A stretch of 64,000 bases of DNA, from NCBI RefSeq assembly GCF_000687915.1, contig NZ_JHZY01000004.1, positions 878,001 through 942,000 of the forward strand. The letters run 5' to 3'. Every line of letters starts with the position of its first letter. The first letter of the stretch is position 1. Positions 62,646-64,000 of this stretch are shown in pieces. The notes beneath the pieces were generated by a model. The model saw nothing but the letters and a program-made list of their open reading frames with translations. It was not told the origin of the DNA and ran no database searches. Both the position numbers and the translations under genes were made by a program. The DNA is from Leeuwenhoekiella sp. MAR_2009_132. Its GTDB lineage: Bacteria > Bacteroidota > Bacteroidia > Flavobacteriales > Flavobacteriaceae.

Positions 62646-63395
62646 TTATAACGGATTTTTCTCATTCAAGTATTTCCAATAACGTTTAGGAACGTGCTGC
62701 GTATGTAATCTCAAATTAATACGGCTTTTGATGGTTGTACTTGTAAAATAGTTTTGCCATAATAAATCATATTGATTTTCCTCCTCGTGCATCGCTTCTT
62801 TAAACGCTTCTTTAGATTTAAAATCAAAAGAAACAAATTCAATTTTTTTCAAGTCGTAAAACAAACCAAAATCACGTTTAGAATCAAAAATCAAAAATTG
62901 CTGGTCTGCATATCTGTTTTTAAAATGCTTGGCAATTAAAGGAAGTACATTAAAATCTGGACTTATTATTGATGCATACAAATCATCTGCTGTTCTTTTA
63001 AAACGCACAAACGCTTCCATTCTATGTTTTTCTCTACCTACCTTTTTAGTAAGTTGTACCAACATCAAAACTGCGGGATGCCCAAAATCATTCTCATTCT
63101 TAGTCTTTAAAACATACTGAATTGCAGCAAGAATATACCGTTCTCTACCCTCCTGCTCACTTAAAAATGACCAGTATACTAATTGCTGAAAGCTTTTAAA
63201 CTGCCGGAGTCCTTCCCAAACACGAGAAGCTTTAGTTTCATCTGTATAAATTTCTACCGTTTCAGAAAAAAAATCAGGCTCAAAATGTGTCGTATCTACG
63301 ATTATAACCTCACTTAATCGCTCTTCGTACACCTGAAATATTGCTGTAAGCATCCCCTCAAAACTACCATCATATACAAGTTTATGCTTTTGCAT
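62646..63395 (-). CDS. TIGR03915 family putative DNA repair protein
   Basis: Protein of 249 residues, starting HKLVYDGSFEGMLTAIFQVYEE, as in the TIGR03915 family. It includes RFKRTADDLYASIISPDFNVLPLI and a C-terminal QHVPKRYWKYL tail. It is always paired with the radical SAM TIGR03916 protein, here one base upstream. The pair is annotated as DNA modification/repair, but the reaction is unknown. Confidence 0.87.
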   Translation of the reverse strand: MQKHKLVYDGSFEGMLTAIFQVYEERLSEVIIVDTTHFEPDFFSETVEIYTDETKASRVWEGLRQFKSFQQLVYWSFLSEQEGRERYILAAIQYVLKTKNENDFGHPAVLMLVQLTKKVGREKHRMEAFVRFKRTADDLYASIISPDFNVLPLIAKHFKNRYADQQFLIFDSKRDFGLFYDLKKIEFVSFDFKSKEAFKEAMHEEENQYDLLWQNYFTSTTIKSRINLRLHTQHVPKRYWKYLNEKNPL

Positions 63396-64000
63396 CTAAT
63401 TAAATAACGCTAATTGTTGATTGTAGAATTTTTGATACTTACTTTTTGAGGTTTGCAAAATCATACTCTTAATACGCTCGGGCTCCAGATCTTTACTTTC
63501 AAAATTTATAGAATTACATACCATAAAATACTTAGCTCTGCTCATCGCAATGCCTATTGCTTTTAAGTTTTCCCAGTTAAGCCTTCTAAATTTTCGGGCA
63601 TTTATAATTTTATGTACAGACTTCATCCCAAGACCAGGAACTCTGGCTAGCATTTGTTTATCTGCAGTATTTACATCTACCGGAAACATATGCATATTTC
63701 GTAAAGCCCAACTCAATTTAGGATCTATATCTATATCTAAATTGGGGTGATTTTGATTGAGTAATTCACGTACATCAAAACCATAAAAACGCAATAGCCA
63801 GTCAGTTTGATACAATCGGTTTTCGCGTAACATAGGCACTTCAGTTCCTAGAGCTGGCAATCGAGTATCTTCAAGCACCGGTACATATCCTGAATAGTAG
63901 ACACGCTTCATATTATAAGTGCTGTAATAATGCACCGCAGAGTACATAATATCTTTGTCACTCTCCCCCGTTGCTCCTACAATCATCTGAGTACTTTGCC
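63396..64000 (-). CDS. TIGR03916 radical SAM putative DNA repair protein (5' end missing)
   Basis: C-terminal part (about 200 residues) of the radical SAM partner of TIGR03915; the frame is open to the right edge, so the gene starts outside the window. The visible part includes STQMIVGATGESD, followed further on by a helix-hairpin-helix segment LARVPGLGMKSVHKII that would bind DNA. The radical SAM CxxxCxxC motif must lie upstream and cannot be seen. The stop is one base from the next gene. Confidence 0.82.
   Translation of the reverse strand, partial: QSTQMIVGATGESDKDIMYSAVHYYSTYNMKRVYYSGYVPVLEDTRLPALGTEVPMLRENRLYQTDWLLRFYGFDVRELLNQNHPNLDIDIDPKLSWALRNMHMFPVDVNTADKQMLARVPGLGMKSVHKIINARKFRRLNWENLKAIGIAMSRAKYFMVCNSINFESKDLEPERIKSMILQTSKSKYQKFYNQQLALFN

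Noticed and set aside
1..64000. CRISPR, prophage, IS elements, toxin-antitoxin or defence systems
   Set aside because: I looked for direct repeats with regular spacers, transposase and integrase motifs, and small two-gene cassettes, and saw none. The HEPN-like part of the sulfite reductase is a domain of a metabolic enzyme, not a toxin pair.

Overview
The window is a chromosomal segment from a member of the Flavobacteriaceae (Bacteroidota). Three things point there. The gene families are typical: GLPGLI protein, DUF5686 receptor-like protein, 2TM-domain protein, a split methionine synthase, Na+-type membrane pyrophosphatase and TIGR03915/TIGR03916 repair proteins. Intergenic DNA is AT-rich, and several promoters match the Bacteroidetes consensus TTTG-N19/21-TAnnTTTG. 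The genus cannot be fixed from sequence alone. I see no tRNA, rRNA, CRISPR array, intact insertion sequence or prophage. Nearly everything is ordinary core metabolism, and the interest lies mostly in RNA leaders, operators and gene fusions.

Layout. At 1-8.2 kb lie ruvC-hemW, a GT2 glycosyltransferase, small lipoproteins, and a probable lipid A remodelling group in which an ArnT-like glycosyltransferase stands between two paralogous PagL-like deacylases. From 8.3 to 33.3 kb runs a large sulfur and methionine region. It contains metF, a two-gene metH, a redox/signalling trio (AhpD-like protein, a kinase-like protein without an ATPase domain, a CheY-like regulator), then ferredoxin/flavodoxin reductase, siroheme synthesis, sulfite reductase with a C-terminal HEPN-like domain, cysN-cysD-cysH-DUF2061, an Rrf2 regulator, metZ, an OsmC protein, a MetX-aspartokinase-homoserine dehydrogenase fusion, metY and metK.

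Regulation of this sulfur block can be read from the DNA. Two SAM-I (S-box) riboswitches precede metH and metY. A SAM-II-type pseudoknot precedes metK, so metY and metK are divergent genes with SAM riboswitches of two unrelated classes back to back in one 600-base spacer. Two identical AATCCTA-N9-TAGGATT palindromes precede the DUF2061-cysHDN operon and the sir operon, and they are the best candidates for sites of the adjacent Rrf2 repressor. Sulfate is therefore activated, reduced to sulfide and captured by MetY/MetZ on homoserine activated by the fusion protein. Homocysteine is methylated by MetH with MetF-made methyl-THF, and methionine is converted by MetK to SAM, which closes the loop through the riboswitches.

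From 33 to 47 kb come an outer-membrane receptor with a GLPGLI partner, deoxynucleoside kinase, a GH53 galactanase lipoprotein, an App1-like phosphatase, a K+-dependent Na+-pumping pyrophosphatase next to a soluble pyrophosphatase, and a DUF5686 protein. From 47 to 64 kb come pdhB, etfBA, a bifunctional nuclease, a CNT nucleoside transporter, thyA, an ergothioneine pair (egtB-egtD) with a class V PLP enzyme nearby, folA, a fructosamine kinase, fabD, two paralogous acidic small lipoproteins and the TIGR03915/TIGR03916 pair, the last of which runs off the right edge.
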